Assembly (NCBI GenBank): GCA_014529385.2
Contig: CM043971.1
Coordinates: 59,388,209 to 59,452,208 of the forward strand
DNA: 64,000 nucleotides
Source: Adiantum capillus-veneris
Lineage: Eukaryota; Streptophyta; Polypodiopsida; Polypodiales; Pteridaceae
Direction of reading: 5' to 3'
Part shown: in pieces, positions 1 to 11,785 of the stretch
Layout: each line of letters starts with the position of its first letter
How positions within the stretch are numbered: the first letter of the stretch is position 1
Notes under the pieces: generated by a model
The model's database searches: none
Seen by the model: the letters and a program-made list of their open reading frames with translations, nothing else
What the model was told of the DNA's origin: nothing
Made by a program: the position numbers and the translations under genes

Positions 1-297
1 TGTGAGAGAAATTTTGAGGAGTTAGAATGGCTGATACGTCTATGGCTAACTAGTGATCCCTACCCAGTAGCGAATGTGTCTCCAATGGCACATGTTTATT
101 CTTTTGCACAAGATGAGTATCCACGCATCGCGAGGTTCTTGATTAGCATGCTTGCACAAGAGGATGATGAAGAGGAACTAATAGAGACCGAGGAAGACTA
201 TGGCCTCACGGACAACGATTTTATTTATCTAGATGATGAGGATAGAGGCCTAGCCTTAGGGTGGCCACCCGGTTTATATAATATCCTCTTTCCTTGA
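1..297 (+). CDS. C-terminal end of a retroelement ORF (partial)
   Basis: An open frame enters from the left edge and stops at 297, giving 98 residues. The tail is very acidic (DDEEE and EDRG stretches) and ends PPGLYNILFP. No known domain is recognisable. It is assigned to the plus-strand LTR element ending at 2157 because only noncoding sequence, a purine tract and a matching LTR follow it. The 3' untranslated sequence resembles that of the element at the right edge of the window, but the two C-termini are not similar, so this copy may carry a different 3' ORF. The start lies outside the window. Confidence 0.45.
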   Translation, partial: CERNFEELEWLIRLWLTSDPYPVANVSPMAHVYSFAQDEYPRIARFLISMLAQEDDEEELIETEEDYGLTDNDFIYLDDEDRGLALGWPPGLYNILFP

Positions 298-1519
298 TTC
301 TAAAAGGGGTGACAGATAGGTAGGTTAGGGGTCTAGATTGTGTTTTGAGTTTGTTTTTTAGGAGTTTTAATTTTTCACACTGACATGCCTCCTAGAGGTA
401 TAGTGCCTGTTTTTGGATGTGTTAGGTAGGACTTATATGGATCTCCATCCACATGGCTGAGGACATCTGCTTCAACGAAATGAGCCACTCCATACCTCCA
501 GGTGTACTACTTTCCATGATTCATGTTGGTGGATATGTGTAATTGCTAATAATGATTTTTCATTCTTTGTTTGAGTACAATAGTTATGATTGTTATCTGC
601 CATTATAGATGTATAAATTTGTCTTTGCTTAAGTTGATTGAACTCCAGTTTAATCTTATGGATGAGCCTGGAGATTAGGAGACCGTGACTTTAGGTTAAC
701 TCATTTACTTGACCACTAGGCCTAGCTAATAAAATTATCCGAGTATTTGAGACCTTAGGAATGTTTTAGGCAGAGAAAGGCTTGCTCACTCAAACAACAA
801 AAAACACTAGTGCGAATACCAAGGAAATGGAAGCAAAAAAAAAAAAAAAAAAAACATAAGTGCCACAAATGAAAAATCTTACGCTGGAAGAGAAATCCTG
901 GCTTGAATTGGTACTTCACTCACATGTATTGTCTATGGTACTAGAGCCCTAGAGGTTCCCAGTGTGGGCGCTTTTCCTTGAGAAGCAAAAAACCCCGGAC
1001 ATACAAAATAAGCACACACGTCACATGATTGTGACCCAAAGTAAAAAAGTATTAAAAAAAATAAAAAATAAATAAAAAATTAAAAGACTTCCATTGAGCT
1101 TACAGTTAACATTTTAAGCTTTTGTTTGCAGTTGTGAGAGCGAGTTGGCTAATCAAAGCTGAAAAGTTTAATTAGGGAATCTTGCATTTAGATAATCTTC
1201 TTAGCTTAGCTAGTACTAGAGTAGTTGTTTTAACCTTAGTCATAGCTAACTAATTGATAGACTCACCCATAAGCTCAAAACTCTTGATTAATTAATTTAC
1301 TCAAAGTGCAATTTATTTGTCCTTAATGGCAGTCTAACATTTCATAAATCTTGCATTTACTCATTTCCACATGTACTTTACATTCCCCTCATGATTTATG
1401 GCAATATAATTCCGCTTGCTAAAACAGTAACTTTGCCTTGCAGATTCAAATCTAGATGCTCTACAACATGGACATACCAAGCTTCAACTCAATAGCTTCC
1501 GAGGATGGAAACTACATCA
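298..1519 (+). other. 3' untranslated region of the left LTR element
   Basis: No convincing ORF. AT-rich, with a 20-odd base poly(A) run near 835. A short stretch near 385 (TGCCTCCTAGAGGTAT) recurs at 63567 in the right-hand element, which supports the two elements sharing a 3' region. Confidence 0.55.
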
Positions 1520-1532
1520 GGAAGGGGGGCAA
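1520..1532 (+). other. Polypurine tract (plus-strand primer)
   Basis: GGAAGGGGGGCAA lies directly before the TG that opens the LTR at 1533, the expected position and composition for the plus-strand DNA primer of an LTR retrotransposon. Confidence 0.75.
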
Positions 1533-1841
1533 TGTTAACCCTCGTGGCCACGGACACCCTATCGCCTACGACGGACACTGTAACCGTATTATTTATTTAA
1601 GTAGAGTCAGGCACCGGGCTTGTCGGTCCAATAGGGAAAGGTAGAGTGATCGCCGATGAGAGGCGCACTCTAACACGAACATGCTAGGGTTAGTTGGCTA
1701 AGCATGGGCGCCCAAGTGTGAATGGGGTGAGCTCACATAAAAGCCAATTAAACCTAAAATTGAGTCATTCTCTCATTGTGCAATAGAAGCGGCTCTTGCT
1801 CCATCTCCACCTTCTCCTTCACCATCTCCTTGTGTGTGTGC

Positions 1842-1904
<63 letters not shown>

Positions 1905-2157
1905 TGTGTGAGAGTGTGTGTGCGATCGAGCGTTGCGGCGGCACGACGGCGGCGAGGCGGTTGAGCGCGGCGTAGTGGCATCTCCCTCTTCTTCGCGGCG
2001 AGGAATCCTCTACGGTAGGAGCATAAGGCGGTGAGTGACACACCATTGCCCTCTTTGAGCTTACTAGTTAAACTAGTTGTGTGCTTGGAGTCGTCTGCGG
2101 CTCGTACACAGTGTATCGGCAAGTCCCTTGCTTCGACAGTGCGGCAAGGAGCGCACA
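1533..2157 (+). repeat. 3' LTR of the left plus-strand retrotransposon
   Basis: The 625-bp sequence begins TGTTAACCCT and ends GCGCACA. It aligns along its whole length with 56630-57213, including the segments around 1670 (GATCGCCGATGAGAGGCGCA) and the terminal GACAGTGCGGCAAGGAG. A CATAAAAG TATA-like box lies near 1736, followed by a GT/GA microsatellite at 1831-1902. Length differences from the right copy lie mainly in that microsatellite. It is the 3' LTR because a purine tract precedes it and interrupted pol sequence of another element follows it. Confidence 0.9.
1831..1902 (+). repeat. GT/GA microsatellite inside the LTR
   Basis: A short (GT)n run followed by about 28 GA units, downstream of the TATA-like box and thus probably in the transcribed R/U5 part. 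The right-hand LTR has a longer GT and shorter GA run at the same place. Confidence 0.9.
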
Positions 2158-5100
2158 GTTGCTTCCGCCCATTGTGTCATGTAGTCAACACCCATGATGA
2201 TGAAAACCTTCCCTGTAGAAGTACGAGGTAGGGGACCTGTTGCATCCACACCCCACTTTTCAAAAGGGCCATAAGATATTATTGGGACTCGAGGCTCATA
2301 TGTTAGTCGTCTATCCCCAGCAATTTGGCATGGCTTACATGCCTTACACCAATATTGGACATCACGATGTAAGCTCGGCCAAATAAACCCTGCTTGTAAA
2401 ATCTTCCTACTTGTAATATCTTGAGAAAAGTGACCACCAGAGACATCATCATGACATGAAAGAAGAATTTTCTCTATCTCTTGCACACCTGGTACTCTCC
2501 TCAAGACCAAATCTTTCCCTTTGTGATATAAATCATCCCCGATCAACTGGTAAGGTGTGGCCTTCTTAACTAGTCTATGTCTTTGCACCTTGTCTAAGTG
2601 TTTGGGACACTCACCTGCTTGTAGAAAGAAGATAATGTCTTTTAGCTCCTCTTGACCTTGATATTTGGGTTCATATAGTTTCACACCTCCTACCGCCATT
2701 TGAAGATTTTCATTTGCGAATAAGTCTGCTTCCTTGTTATGAGTTCTCACAATGTGTTGTACCTGTGTTGCTTTAAAACCCTTCATCAAAGCTCTTACAC
2801 TACTAAGCCACTCAAACAATGTACGATTATTGCACCTCCAAGTCCCTTGGATTTGCCTAACCACTAGCAAAGAATCACCTTTTATAATAAGTCTTTGTAT
2901 GCCTAATTCTTTGCATTCTTCTAACCCAAGGGTTAGAGCAACATACTCAGCCTCATTGTTAGAGTGAACGTTGGGTAGAGTGATACCTTTTTTAACCATT
3001 ACCTCCTTTTGTGGGTTCAAAATGATGATCCCCCCTGCTGCTTTGTCTTGTTGGCGTTGATAAGCTCCGTCAAAGCATAAAGTATGGGCATTATCAATCT
3101 CCTTCACTTTGAACTGTTTTGAGCCTTCCTCTCTTTGTAGTCGTGATTCTTCCCTTTCTCTCACTTTGTAGGTGAGAATGTCTGCAAGTCTTGCTCTTGT
3201 GCTATCTTCTACAAGGAAAGTGTATTCAAATTCTTGGAGTTCAAACACCCACTTTGCTATTCTAGATGAGAGGCTCATGTGTTGTACTACATATGGTAGA
3301 TTGTGCTCTAAGGTGAGAAAAACAAATGGCACAGGGAGAAGATACGATCGAAACTTCCTTACCGCAAACAAGATTGCAAAGACCACTTTCTCCATTTCAG
3401 TGTATCCCTTCTCGGCCGGAGTCATCACCTTGCTTGCAAAATAGATCGGCCTCATGTATGATGTTTTAGGATCTTTTTGCATCAAAACAACACCAATTGC
3501 TTCGAAACCTACACTTGGAGTGACATAGTAGGTCTCCTTTGGATCTGGTGGCATTAGGATTGGGAGAGAGCTAAGAATGCCCTTCACTTCCTCAAAACAT
3601 TTTGCATGTTCCCTCCCCCATTCAAATGTAGATTGGCTTGCCAACCTATGCAAAGGGGTGATGGCTTCTGCTAGGAGATGGATGAAGCGAGACATGTACC
3701 TCACTTTGCGGTTGAAGGTCATTAGCTCCTTAGTTGTTGTTGGTGGAGATAATGACAAAAGGGCCTCTACTTTAGAGGGATCCACTTGAATTCCTTGTGA
3801 AGAAACCACATGGCCTAGCAAAACCACCTGAGATTCACCGATATGACACTTCTCTGGGTTGAGTTGTCCCGCAAATTGATGGAGCCTCTTAAGCCCCTCT
3901 TCAACCTTTTGGCAGTGAAGTGATCTACAACTATAAATACAGAAATCATCCATAAAGACTCTTATAGATTTTCCAAAGAATGGCTGAAATACAAATATTG
4001 TGAATCTCATGAAGGTGCTAGGAGCATTGGTGAGCCCAAAAGGCATTACTCTGAATGCAAAACATCCCCAAGGTGTGATGAAGGTGGTTTTTGGTTGGTC
4101 CTCTTCTGCTATTCTAATTTGAAAATATCCTAAATACCCATCACACACAGTGTAGCATTCGTGACCTGCTACTTCATTCAAAATTTCATCTTGGAAAGGG
4201 AGAGGGAAGTGGTCCCTCTTTGTCGCAGCGTTGAGGGGTTTGTAATCCACGCAGACCCTCCACTTACCATTCTTCTTGGGAGTGACTACAATAGGTGATA
4301 CCCATTCGGAGTTGGATACTGGATAGATGAAGCCAGCCTTCAAGAGTCGATTCACTTCTTGTAGGAGAGCCTTTTGTTGCACAAATCCTAGTCGCCTTAA
4401 CTTTTGAGCCATGGGTTTGGTCCCTAGTTTCAATTCAATTCGATGCTCTATTATATCTACACCTCTTATTTGTGAGTAGTCAGTGATAAACAAATTGGGA
4501 TACCTCCTTAACATATTGATGTAGGACCTCTTCTCCTCACAAGTAAGATCTTTTGCAAGCATCTTCTCAAATCCTTCTTCAAGGTGGTGGCATCTTTCAT
4601 CCCCTCGTGTGAGATTGTCTGTTGGCTTTTCTTCTACAGGAACATCTTGAGTGTTGGAGTTGAATACAATTCCCATTACCTCCAAAGAAGACTCCTCTTC
4701 ACTGGTTGATGCACTGGTTGATGCTTCCTCATCACTTGAGTAAGGACTCTCCTCCTCGCTCTCTTCATCTGCCGTGGTTTCATAGTTGATATCTAGTTGC
4801 TTTCCTTCTCGCCAATCATACACCACCGGTTGACCCTTCTTAAGAATCAAACGACCACTTCCCCATTTTTGATTTGCATTCACAGCAATGAGCCAAGGCC
4901 TCCCTAGGATGATGGGATATCCCTCTCCCTTAGCTGGCATGACATACATATCCACTCGTGCATCTATGTTACATACAGATACTTTTACATTTTCAATGAT
5001 CCCCAAACACTTCACACGTGAGTTGTTGGCTAGCCTAGCTTGACAATTAGAGGACTTTGTAATTTCAAGCCCTAACCTGTTCATTGATTTTTCCGTGATC

Positions 5101-5207
5101 ACACACATTTGAGCTCCACCATCAACATATACATTAGACACCTTTTTACCCCTTATATAAGCATCCACAATGGGTTCCACATCTTTTTTGTAGCTTTGAG
5201 GCCACAA
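2158..5207 (-). pseudogene. pol: Pol: protease-RT-RNase H-aRNase H-integrase (truncated)
   Basis: Single open frame of about 1015 element-derived residues; the last 28 codons of the open frame (to 2073) come from the inserted LTR. Protease: DGGAQ near residue 30 and IILGRPW near 97. RT: VDYKPLNAATKRD, then FMDDFCIY as the catalytic box. RNase H 1 has lost catalytic acids (TPSVGFEAIG where DAS is expected, TLEHN where TDH is expected). RNase H 2 keeps an acidic set: CFDGAY, NNEAEY, IKGDS, NKEAD. The integrase HHCC finger (HDDVSGGHF to CKACKPC) is followed by WGVDATGP, and homology ends at MTQWAEA, where the LTR element inserted. Upstream, gag and pol are in different frames around 5207-5230. 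Confidence 0.88.
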
Positions 5208-5283
5208 CCTTAATGGAAAGATTTGCTTTCTTTTTTGGAATTCTTGTACTTACCAACTTTGGCCATTGCCTTCTTACTTTGGC

Positions 5284-6522
5284 TCATAGGTGTAGAAGTT
5301 GAGGCCATGAAATGTTTGGCTTTTGGGTTTGTAAATCCTCGAGAATGTTGTAGGGCTCTAGCTCCTTTCCCAATGGGAAGTCGTTGATACCAATTTCCCT
5401 TCGCCTTGATCTTTTCTTCTTGCTACTTTCAGCTTCTTCCATCTTTGACTTCTTCTTCTTGTCCCTTCTGGCCGAATTTGTTCCTTCACTTCTCATGTCT
5501 TCATCCTTATCATGTGCTCTTGTGCGTTTTTCTGCCGGCATAACATCAAAGTTTAGAGTATGCTCATCTATTACCTCTTCTAGCTTGATGATGTTGACTC
5601 CTCTTTCTTCCTCCTCATGTGGGACGGGAGGTATATTTGCTGGTGGTGGTGGTCGACGAAGGATTTGTGGGCCTTGAGCTAGTTCTTGCTGCACAGTGAG
5701 AGGAGGCGGTCTGGGGGGATATATGTCTCCCGGAAGTCGCCTTGGATGTGGACAATTGTACATGCCATGGCCCATTTCATTGCAATTCCAACATCGCAAC
5801 TCTTGAGCTTGTCTTCGTTGATTGCGATTCCCTTCTCTTGGTTGTCGTTGTTGAGGTAGGCCCTGTACTAGATTCAAAGTGAGGTTCTCAAGCTGTTGAG
5901 TTAGCCTTTGTAAAACCTCTTGTTGAGAGTTATCTCCTATTTGTGAAGATTGTGCAAAGGGGCCCTAATTGGTGCTTCCATGGTTTGTGAAGACTCCCTC
6001 TCACTCACTTCATTCAAACCCCTTGCTCTATGTGCTTGGAAGTGTAGTTTTCTAAACTTGATGATGGCTACCTCACGTGCTTCTTAGAAGGTGGATGGGA
6101 ATTTTAGCTCTACTTTAGCCTTTAAAAGTGGATACAAGCCAACCATGAATCTCTCTTTTTTTAGAAAGTTAGGTGCACCACCATGATTTTCTAATGTAGC
6201 CTCCCACCTACCCCATAGATTGACAAAGGTTGCTTCATAAGAGGGATAGTCTTCAAGTGATACCTGCTTATGTCCAATAAGACATTTCCATAGTCCTTCA
6301 GAAGTATCACCTTGCCCGAACTTGGAGAGGAAGCTTGCTCGTAGTCTCTCCCAATTGGACTTGATTTGGGGTTGCAAGGTCTCATACCATGCTTTAGCTT
6401 CTGCTTTTAGAACCAACGGGAAGGCTCGTAGCTTTACTTCCAAGTGCCATCTCCAAGCTGTCAAGAAACTCTTGCGCATCTTCCCCACTTCTTGCATAGA
6501 ACATGGGAAAAGAACTTGACAT
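5284..6522 (-). pseudogene. gag: Gag of the Tat-type element (frameshifted)
   Basis: Capsid part: an ATG near 6522 starts MSSSFPMFYARSGEDAQEFL, a typical plant Ty3 gag opening, then a frameshift leads into the stretch 6497-6084 (KAEAKAWYETLQPQIKSNW, then FLSKFGQGDTSEGLWK), the Retrotrans_gag-like region. After a short disrupted linker (5878-6083) the frame 5877-5284 carries one CCHC zinc knuckle (CWNCNEMGHGMYNC) and a lysine/arginine-rich C-terminus. The protein would coat RNA in virus-like particles. Stops and frameshifts mean this copy cannot make a full Gag. Confidence 0.8.
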
Positions 6523-6540
6523 TTTGTTTAGACTTTTTGA

Positions 6541-9230
6541 AATTTCTTTTTTTTAAAGAAACTTTTCTCTTACGGGCCGCACAAGATTGTTGACACTATA
6601 AATCTGATTACATTAAAATGAAGATGTACACATCCATTGTTAATTCGTACATTATCATAGGTAGAATAAATGGATTAATTGAAGCATTGATTTCATTGAG
6701 GCGAGTGGATCCAAATATCCTCCTTATGATAGATTGAAACCTAAACTTAGTTGCAATGATTATATGAATGGATTGCCGAGAAATAGGCCTAAAAGGTTCA
6801 TTGTTTTGATCGTGATTCATGTGCTACTCCTCGTTGTTGGTTTGAAGACCTCGTTCCTTCATATGGCCCTTGAGCACCCCTTCACCACTTCTTGTTCCTG
6901 CCTTTAAAACAAAATGAAAACGTGAACATCAAAAGAAGTTTCATAATTGATGATTGGAAGTATAATTGGATTGGGTGATGCCAGTATTTCTCTAAGTCTT
7001 TTTGCACCAAACATGAAAACAATGCATTGCTGGAAAAAGACTTTTCTATCTATGTGAACATTTACTCTAATGTGTTGTGCAAAATGAAATGGATAGATGG
7101 GAACTCCATTGTTCATCACTAAAAAATTTGAAGGTAACTTGGAAATATGTTCCTCTGTGGGGGCACCACTTTATGAGGGCGAGCTTTTTGAAATGGGGCC
7201 TCTAAACCCAAACCAATGGGCCTACCCTCACAAAATGTTCGTAAAGCGGTACACACACTACTTAGGGCACCACCTTCTTTTGGGAGTGGAGAAGGAAACC
7301 AATAAAAATAACATTTGCACTCACCCACTCAAGTACCACACTTTGAGAACCCTTACTCTATGTACACTTTGGACACTTGACACCATCAACGATTATGCAA
7401 CCCAATGCCGTGCATCAAATGTAAATATGCAATTTGTGAAATAGCATTCACCTTCTCCCCATAAGAATACCCATGATACATCCAAACTCCTCTTCTCTCA
7501 AAGACTTATCAAAAAATCATGCACACAAGACCTGCCTCTCAAAAAACACACAAGAGAATCACCTACATCGAACTAACACACTTTGCATAGAGAGCTCATC
7601 TCCATCTATGCAATGCCGTGACAAATAAAATCACCATGAGAGGTAGCCACATGCATATGTAATGAAGCAAAAGAGATTTGGAGTGAGAATTTTCTTTAGA
7701 ACAATTGAATAAGTGTGGAGAAACAAACCAATGGTAAATTGAGAATAAAACACTTACTTGATTTCTCGCACACCTTTTAAGGGGAGGACAGACGTTGGCT
7801 AAACCATCACGAATTGCGACACTTGAAAGTTTTGAAGATGATTTGATGATCGTTAACATAACCATGAGAGAGATCATGATGTATTTACAAGTTATTGAGG
7901 GGCTACAAATGATTTATTGGGTTGATGGAGTAAGAGATTGTAGAATAGAAAGAGTGGAGGATAGAGTTGCACTTCCTCCAAAGAGGAGGGTTAGGAGGGA
8001 GGATGTGAAAGAGAGAGAGTTGGGGTTTTCTCTACTATTGATCAAGAAACAACATGAAGTTGAAAATATAGGTGTGTGTCCTTGAGTCTCTCCAAGGGGG
8101 GCTATTTATAGTTGTGTAGGAGTGGGATTATGCTACACTTAATTAGGGTAGGTGATTAGCCCTAATTAAGTGTCCTTTGACCACTCATTGAATATTGGAC
8201 ATAAAAGGGACTATTTATTCACTAAAAATATCATTGTAGACCATGAAGGCTCCATAGGGGTGCATAATGTAGGTGGGCCCCACCATGAGGCCCTACGGGT
8301 GGCTCCTACGAGGTATCTCAACTTGTCTGTCTTGGCATTTAGAAAGCATCTTTAGGTTGGTCCCATCACATGCAAGTGACCTTGTAGAAGAGCAATGAGT
8401 AGGGGAAAAATATGATCTCAGCCTCTTGATTTACTTGATTTACAGTTTCCTTTTGCTGCGAATCTGACAGATTTACACTATTTTGACCATAACTTTTTAC
8501 CTGTAGCTCGGAATGACATGCTTCAAAAGGCAAATTTGACCTTCTCAACATGTTTGATATGAATTTGGACTATTCTTCACGCCCATGCACCAAGTAATTC
8601 GGTTTGGAAGATCCACACTAGGCTAGGGAACCTTTTGCTTCCAAGTCTTCTTGTATGGGCCCTTTGCTTGTATGCATCCAAGGGGAATCATGCTTTTCCA
8701 AAAGGCTATGATGGTTAAACAAATAGAGGAGGGCCCAATATTATTTGCTTGTGAAAAGAATATACAATTGGAGTCTTTTTGAAAGGAGAAAAACTATATA
8801 TATATTCTTAAGAGATATTGGGCCACCTATGTAGGGGGCATAGAAGACTTGTAGAGAGGGACCATAATCTTTGGTAAAGACAAGTGGAGAGCTGATTTCA
8901 TGGTAATTTATCTATATGGGATGGAAGATGGATATATTATTTTTCTACTACTAATTCACAAGAGGTAAGAAAGTTGGGGGTAGATAGTTGGTTATTGTAT
9001 GCTTACTTTTATTTACAAAGCAAAAAAGAAAAGGGTGGTAATATAAATATATGACTAAGGTGACATTTTTGGGAAGAGTATAATGTATGTGTCGTCACAA
9101 AGGTTAAACGAAGAGGGGGAATTTACTCTAGATAACTTAATAGCGTAGAAAAAATATATACACATATGAGGGAGAGGACGTTGAGTAGGCTGACAAATGT
9201 TGCAAAAAGATGGTTACCATTTTATGCCAC
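6541..9230 (-). other. Probable leader and LTR region of the Tat-type element; no gene
   Basis: No coding sequence supported. It lies just upstream (minus strand) of gag, where a leader and 5' LTR are expected. A minus-strand TATA box CTATAAATAGC lies at 8101-8111. A sequence reading TGGTGCCCCCACAGAGG on the minus strand near 7148-7164 could be a degenerate primer-binding site, which would put the LTR to its right. The LTR ends are not fixed because the mate is missing. AT-rich DNA around 8740-9190 shows nothing more. Confidence 0.35.
8101..8111 (-). promoter_or_regulatory. TATA box, probable LTR promoter
   Basis: The minus strand reads CTATAAATAGC followed by CCCCCTTGGAGAGACTC. Strong TATA consensus at a distance and orientation that would drive the gag-pol unit to its left. 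Confidence 0.45.
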
Positions 9231-10166
9231 TCACCGCATCTTTAGCAGTGATTCGTACCTGGCATGTAGGTTCAGCATTGTTGGGCCAAAGATGTCAGTA
9301 GTTATGGTGAAGAACCCTGTATAGAATGCTTCTTCAAAAGCCTGGAGGTGATAGGATGGTAGAAACATGATCCTTTGATACAACGCATGTATCACCTCCT
9401 TGGAAGGCTGACCTGACAGTTCATAGGCGCATTTGTATGTATCCTGGAAGAAGAAGATGCTGTCGGTCAACTGGCCTGGCTTGAAGGTCTCGAACACTGC
9501 TAAGATGGTTCTACAGATTTTCCTCATCATAATGCATGTAAGGACAGGCGAGCCAGTGAACAACTTTATGGCGCCTGTTAGGGTTTTCACCATGTATTGG
9601 ACCCTTAGTCTCTCACCTGCCTTCAAGCCCGGCAGCTTTGGGTAGTTCAGCCAAGTGGGTTGGCTTCTTTGCAAAATTTCCTATGCCTTCCACGTCCTAA
9701 TTCTTGGTAGAGGACAGAAGCTGAGGTTGTCTCTGATATTTTTAGGTGCCTCTACCAAGTGGATTAGGTATTGTGGGTACTTTGTAAGCCAGGCCTTCCT
9801 CCACTTTGGCTGAGAATCCACAATAAGCTTGACCCCTTCTGGTTTTGAGGTATCTGCATTGTAGAGAGGTACAACTAGCTCTTCTCTGATCCGCTTGTTA
9901 ATTGTAGCTGCCTCATATTTCAGCAATGGATATGGGAGAGAGGGTTGAAGCCACTCGCACCTGAGATTGCTGGCGTCGATCTTCTGAATGGTCATAGATT
10001 TGAGGACCCTCTGCTCCCACTCCAAGGCTTCCTTCGTGGTTTCTCTGAGCTCTACCTCTATTGCTTTACGTAATTTTTCCTCCTCTTTTTGTGTTAGATC
10101 CTGTGGCTCTTGAGAGGATCCTGCTATGATTTCCTCTTGCATAGGCGTGTCCACAAGATCTGCCAC
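9231..10166 (-). pseudogene. C-terminal part of a coiled-coil retroelement ORF
   Basis: Two adjoining frames (10166 to 9681, then 9674 to 9231) read as one protein with a frameshift around 9675-9681. The first part is charged helix (KEEEKLRKAIEVELRETTKE) then a conserved-looking globular stretch (SQPKWRKAWLTKYPQYLIHL). The second part is hydrophobic and helical (MMRKICRTILAVFETFKPGQ). No family recognised. It continues the ORF that begins at 17252 and was split by the nested LTR element. It could be a gag-like or accessory ORF of a decayed element. Confidence 0.5.
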
Positions 10167-10185
10167 ATTTTCTAGTTCAATGCCC

Positions 10186-11006
10186 TCATTGGCGGCGGCT
10201 GGATCTGAGCTCTCTGCCTCCTCCTCCTTGCTGGCCTTTCAACTCCTCAATTTTCCTGAGGAGTGTTTTCTTTTCCGCTTCAGCTTCTCCGCCCATATTC
10301 ACGAGGAGGTCATTAAGTTCGGCGTTTATTCTTTCCGCCTCCTCGAGCTTTATCTTCATGCTTTCCACCTCTTCTTGCAGGGCTTTTTGGCCCTCTTCCA
10401 TTCTAGTTTGCATGACTATAGAACCTTCGGCCATCATCAATCTCTGCTTTTTCTCGAGAGTCAGCTCTTTCTGAAGTTCCTGCATTTGCTCTTCATAGAG
10501 TTGGCTCTCAGACATGATTTGAGTCGAGCTCGTAGCTCTGACTCTAGCAGGTGATGCTCGTAGCCTCTGGATGGTTTGATCTTTGACTTTTAGTTGGTCC
10601 TTGAGCTCAAGAACTTCATCCAGGCTTGCTTCTTGTTCTATCTCTACTCTTTCCTTGGTATTCCTCATGGCCTCTACTTCTTTCGATTCTTCTGCCAGCT
10701 GTAGTGTCAGATTATCTCTTTCTTTTTCGGCATCTCGCAATGACTTGCTGAGCTGCTGACACTCTTCTTCAGCTGCTTGTATTCTTTTTGCTGCTTCCTG
10801 ATTTGCTTCTTCCATTGCTTGGTAGTTTTGCAGAGCCCTTGCCAAGCTGGCCTGTAGGTCGCTTCTCTCTCCTTTTGCCCTTGGCTTTGTGCCTGCAGAG
10901 AATGTACTTCCATTTTGATCTTTTCTTTAGTGGCTTTGAGAGTTGTCACTTCTTTCTCTGAAGCCATGGATTGTGCCCTCAAGCCGGCTAGCTTTGTCAT
11001 CACCAC
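10186..11006 (-). pseudogene. Long coiled-coil segment of the same ORF
   Basis: About 270 residues of almost continuous heptad-rich helix in two overlapping frames (11006-10707 and 10845-10186), with runs such as LRDAEKERDNLTLQLAEESK and MKIKLEEAERINAELNDLL. Very rich in E, K, Q and L. This is the middle of the ORF from 17252. No enzymatic motif. Such segments usually drive oligomerisation; the role here is unknown. Confidence 0.5.
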
Positions 11007-11171
11007 GTCCCAGTCATTGGAGGGCGGGTGCAGGTCTACCGTGTCTGTAGCTTTTTAGCTCCACTAGCCTGATGCCTTGCATCTGCTCTTTAGGCCCCGT
11101 CCTCGCCAAGTCGAATGCGACTGTGGCAGCTTCTTGCTTCATATAGCCTGCAGCTAGCAGGTCCAAAAATG

Positions 11172-11780
11172 CTAGTAAGCATCATCTAATCCTTTTTGCT
11201 CAGTTTCAGGCTTGGCCTCTTCTTTTGGCTCAGGTTCTTGTCTTTGCACTTGATCTTCTTCTTGCATTTCTTCTTGTCTGTCCTCAGCCTCCTTATCTTC
11301 CTGTGTAGGGCTTCTAGGAGGTGGTGAGGGCGGTGGTGATGGCTGTGGGCTAGGTTTAGGGCTATCTGGTAAAGAGGCAGATTTGCTCTTTAAGTCCCTA
11401 TCTGCTCTTTTACTCTCATCCAATCTCCTCTTGGACTGGCTCTAGCCGTCTTTTCAATCTTGTTGCCACCTTTGGTGCCCTTTGCGGCTCATCTTCCTTG
11501 TCTTCTTTTGCTCTCATCCAATCATTCTGAGATGGGGGGTCAGGCCACCTTCCTTTTGCGTGTAGTGCCCCATAAACCACCTTGGTGATCAGTTCTCCTG
11601 GCACTGTATAGGTTGGCTTCTTGTTGCCCATGTTCACTACGCTATCATGTATATATGCCGCATAGTTGATTATCTTTGGGGTGCCTTTTGTCATTGCCCA
11701 AGTAAACGTTGTGGTAATTGCACCCTGCGGCATCCTGTACTTTTGTGGCCTCTTCGTGCACATGTGGAAGTACTGGTTGT
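11172..11780 (-). pseudogene. Middle segment of the coiled-coil ORF, left of the nested element
   Basis: The frame 11763-11416 carries a compact globular piece (RMPQGAITTTFTWAMTKGTP, then VPGELITKVVYGALHAKGRW) that should directly follow the part ending at 16703, because the two are separated only by the inserted LTR element and its 5-bp duplication. It then passes into a proline/serine and glutamate-rich linker (11423-11172). The pattern recalls N-terminal domains of plant transposon ORFs, but that is a weak impression. Confidence 0.5.
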
Positions 11781-11785
11781 ATAAC
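11781..11785. repeat. Target-site duplication ATAAC (left)
   Basis: ATAAC immediately precedes the left LTR and is repeated exactly at 16698-16702 after the right LTR: a 5-bp duplication as made by Ty3-type integrases. Confidence 0.92.

Larger units (their letters stand above)
2158..6540 (-). mobile_element. Ty3-type retrotransposon, Tat-lineage features, truncated
   Basis: Gag (6522 to 5284) and pol (5207 to 2158) lie in order on the minus strand. Protease, RT, RNase H, a second RNase H of archaeal type, and the integrase zinc finger are all readable. The dual RNase H arrangement is the established hallmark of Tat-lineage plant Ty3 elements. The copy is cut within the integrase core by the plus-strand element ending at 2157; the rest of integrase and the 3' LTR would lie left of the window. 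The gag half has frameshifts. Confidence 0.85.

Noticed and set aside
5384-5677. Plus-strand hydrophobic ORF
   Set aside because: It is the antisense of the Lys/Glu-rich gag frame; no start context or domain. The same reasoning removes plus-strand frames opposite pol at 22671-23788 and 25185-26401.
7097-7444. Plus-strand ORF of 115 codons near the probable LTR
   Set aside because: No domain, low-complexity ending, and it lies in the presumed leader/LTR of a minus-strand element.
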